Part shown: piece by piece, positions 7,546-8,952 of the stretch
Layout of the letters: the number at the start of each line of letters is the position of its first letter
How positions within the stretch are numbered: position 1 is the stretch's first letter
NCBI GenBank assembly: GCA_002409145.1
Contig: DHUL01000090.1
Location: forward strand, 177,229-186,180
Origin: Bacteroidales bacterium UBA5235
GTDB lineage: Bacteria > Bacteroidota > Bacteroidia > Bacteroidales > VadinHA17
Direction: 5' to 3'
Length of the DNA: 8,952 nt
Notes under the pieces: generated by a model
The model's input: only the letters and a program-made list of their open reading frames with translations
Database searches by the model: none
Told to the model about the DNA's origin: nothing
Program-made: the position numbers and the translations under genes

Positions 7546-8952
7546 ATGACCAGGTATAAAGCATTTTTGATATTGTTTTCGTTACTCCTTGCTTCCGCCT
7601 TCCCGATAACTTGTTTTTCACAAAATACAGATGAAATGGTTCCCTGGAAGGATCATACGGTATTTGAGATCCATAAGGAGCAACCTCATGCAATGGCCTT
7701 CCCGTTCTCCTCGGTTGAAGAGGCCATGGCCGGCAGGAAGGAAGACTCTGAGTGGTTCCTGTCCCTCAACGGCCTGTGGAACTTTCATTTCGCCATAAAC
7801 CCTGCCGCAACACCACCCGGCTTTTATAATGACACTGCCGATGTTTCACGTTGGAGCCTGATCAGGGTGCCTTCGAACTGGGAGCTTGAAGGCTACGACT
7901 ATCCCATCTACCTTGATGAGAGATTCCCGTTCGTTGCCGACTGGCCGGGCATGCAGGATGACTACAATCCGACAGGATCTTACAAACGCGAATTTGAGAT
8001 TGCTGCAGAGTGGCTTCAGAGGGAGGTCATTCTGCATATCGGTGCTGCCACGTCGGCAGTCCGTGTCTGGATCAACGGCAGGGAGGCAGGCTATTCGGAA
8101 GAGTCAAAAACGCCTGCAGAATTCAATATCACCCCTTCCCTCAGACCAGGCAGGAACAGCATTGCAATGCAGATCTTCAGGTTCAGCGATGCCAGCTACC
8201 TGGAAAGCCAGGATATGCTGAGACTGTCCGGCATTGAACGAGACGTTTTCCTTTACTCTGTGCCCCGAGTGCACCTCGCTGACTTTTCCGTCCGTGCCGG
8301 GCTGGAGGGTGATTATCGGACCGGCCTGCTGAACCTCGAGACAGAAATAAGAAATCTCTCCAGCAAAAAAGAGAGGGTGACCGTTGAGGTCCGCCTGCTG
8401 GATGAACGCAATGGTTATGAGAACATTTACCGCCGGAGCATACAAGCCACCTTGGATCCTGGCAGCCGGAGAGCCGGTGCCGTGGCGGACCATGACCTGC
8501 AAACTGACGGCAGCACAATGAGGCCCGGCAGCTGTGTCACCCTGCAGTTCACCGAAAGGTTCCAGCAGATTCTCCCCTGGAGCGCCGAGACCCCGAATCT
8601 CTATACCCTGCTGATCATCCTCAGCGATCCCGCAACGGGCAATATCATTTCAACCTCCTCCTCCCGGATAGGGTTTCGCACCGTCTGGATAAAGAACGGT
8701 CAGCTATGTGTCAACGGCAGGGCAATATATATCCGTGGCGTCAACAGGCATGATACAGATCCTCACACGGGCCATGTGGTCACCAGGGAAAGTATGGAGA
8801 AGGACATCCGCATGATGAAGCTTAACAACATAAATGCGGTTCGTTCAAGTCACTATCCCAATGATCCTTACTGGTATGAGCTGACTGACCATTATGGTAT
8901 GTATGTAATTGACGAAGCGAACCTCGAGAGCCATCCTCTTGCCACCAGCGAA
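7546..8952 (+). CDS. Secreted glycoside hydrolase family 2, beta-galactosidase-like; N-terminal part, runs off the right edge
   Basis: The frame from ATG 7546 is open to the window end (469 residues); GH2 LacZ-type enzymes are usually about 1000 or longer, so the rest lies outside. A signal peptide (1-25, likely cleaved FS|QN) indicates export. The LacZ-like order is clear: an EIHKEQPHA region (41-49), the sugar-binding domain with VPSNWELEGYDYPIY and NPTGSY (141-146), SYLESQDMLRLSGIERDV (217-234), an immunoglobulin-like domain (about 240-375), then the start of the TIM barrel with GVNRHDTDP (398-406), SSHYPNDPYW (434-443) and DEANLESH (456-463). By alignment to E. coli LacZ from memory, His402, His436, Glu461 and His463 match substrate- or Mg-binding residues. 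The acid/base and nucleophile glutamates lie beyond the window. Several usual residues differ (RFSD, QDMLR, HDT, SHPL). It probably removes beta-linked galactose or a related sugar from the imported glycan. No Shine-Dalgarno is present; the leader is A/T-rich. Confidence 0.88.
   Translation, partial: MTRYKAFLILFSLLLASAFPITCFSQNTDEMVPWKDHTVFEIHKEQPHAMAFPFSSVEEAMAGRKEDSEWFLSLNGLWNFHFAINPAATPPGFYNDTADVSRWSLIRVPSNWELEGYDYPIYLDERFPFVADWPGMQDDYNPTGSYKREFEIAAEWLQREVILHIGAATSAVRVWINGREAGYSEESKTPAEFNITPSLRPGRNSIAMQIFRFSDASYLESQDMLRLSGIERDVFLYSVPRVHLADFSVRAGLEGDYRTGLLNLETEIRNLSSKKERVTVEVRLLDERNGYENIYRRSIQATLDPGSRRAGAVADHDLQTDGSTMRPGSCVTLQFTERFQQILPWSAETPNLYTLLIILSDPATGNIISTSSSRIGFRTVWIKNGQLCVNGRAIYIRGVNRHDTDPHTGHVVTRESMEKDIRMMKLNNINAVRSSHYPNDPYWYELTDHYGMYVIDEANLESHPLATSE

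Noticed and set aside
8104..8518. Overlapping minus-strand open frames within the GH2 gene
   Set aside because: They are shadows of a clear GH2 coding sequence; their translations show no family motifs.

Overview
The window looks like the leading part of a polysaccharide utilization locus (PUL) from a member of the Bacteroidota. The evidence is an adjacent SusC/SusD-type pair, a glycoside hydrolase family 2 (GH2) enzyme directly downstream, a membrane-anchored TPR/LuxR-HTH regulator upstream, and starts without Shine-Dalgarno sequences but with A/T-rich leaders. GC content is moderate. I cannot name the genus.

Layout. (1) 1-273, minus strand: the N-terminal 91 codons of a secreted lipoprotein, probably an S8 (subtilase) peptidase with an I9-like propeptide; it runs off the left edge. 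(2) 274-567: a divergent intergenic region with a tandem 8-bp repeat and a convincing intrinsic-terminator-like hairpin on the plus strand. That hairpin has no plus-strand gene before it in the window, so it lies in the leader of the next gene or ends a small transcript. (3) 568-2340, plus: a regulator with an N-terminal export signal, TPRs, one transmembrane helix, a coiled coil and a C-terminal LuxR-type HTH. (4) 2341-2733: an intergenic region with a possible terminator, a palindrome-plus-half-site array and a candidate Bacteroidetes-type promoter. (5) 2734-5814: a SusC-like TonB-dependent transporter. (6) 5841-7382: a SusD-like outer-membrane glycan-binding lipoprotein. (7) 7383-7545: a gap with two perfect hairpins. 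(8) 7546 to the right edge: the first 469 codons of a secreted GH2, beta-galactosidase-like enzyme.

Working model (inference from family knowledge and gene order): SusD captures an oligosaccharide at the cell surface and SusC imports it with TonB energy. The GH2 enzyme trims it, probably in the periplasm. The regulator senses a signal with its periplasmic TPR domain and activates susC from a site upstream of the promoter. The substrate cannot be read from this window. A beta-galactoside-type linkage is suggested by the GH2, but several normally conserved GH2 positions differ.

I see no CRISPR array, rRNA or tRNA gene, insertion sequence or phage gene. No wholly new system is evident; the most unusual points are the non-coding structures and the divergent GH2 motifs.
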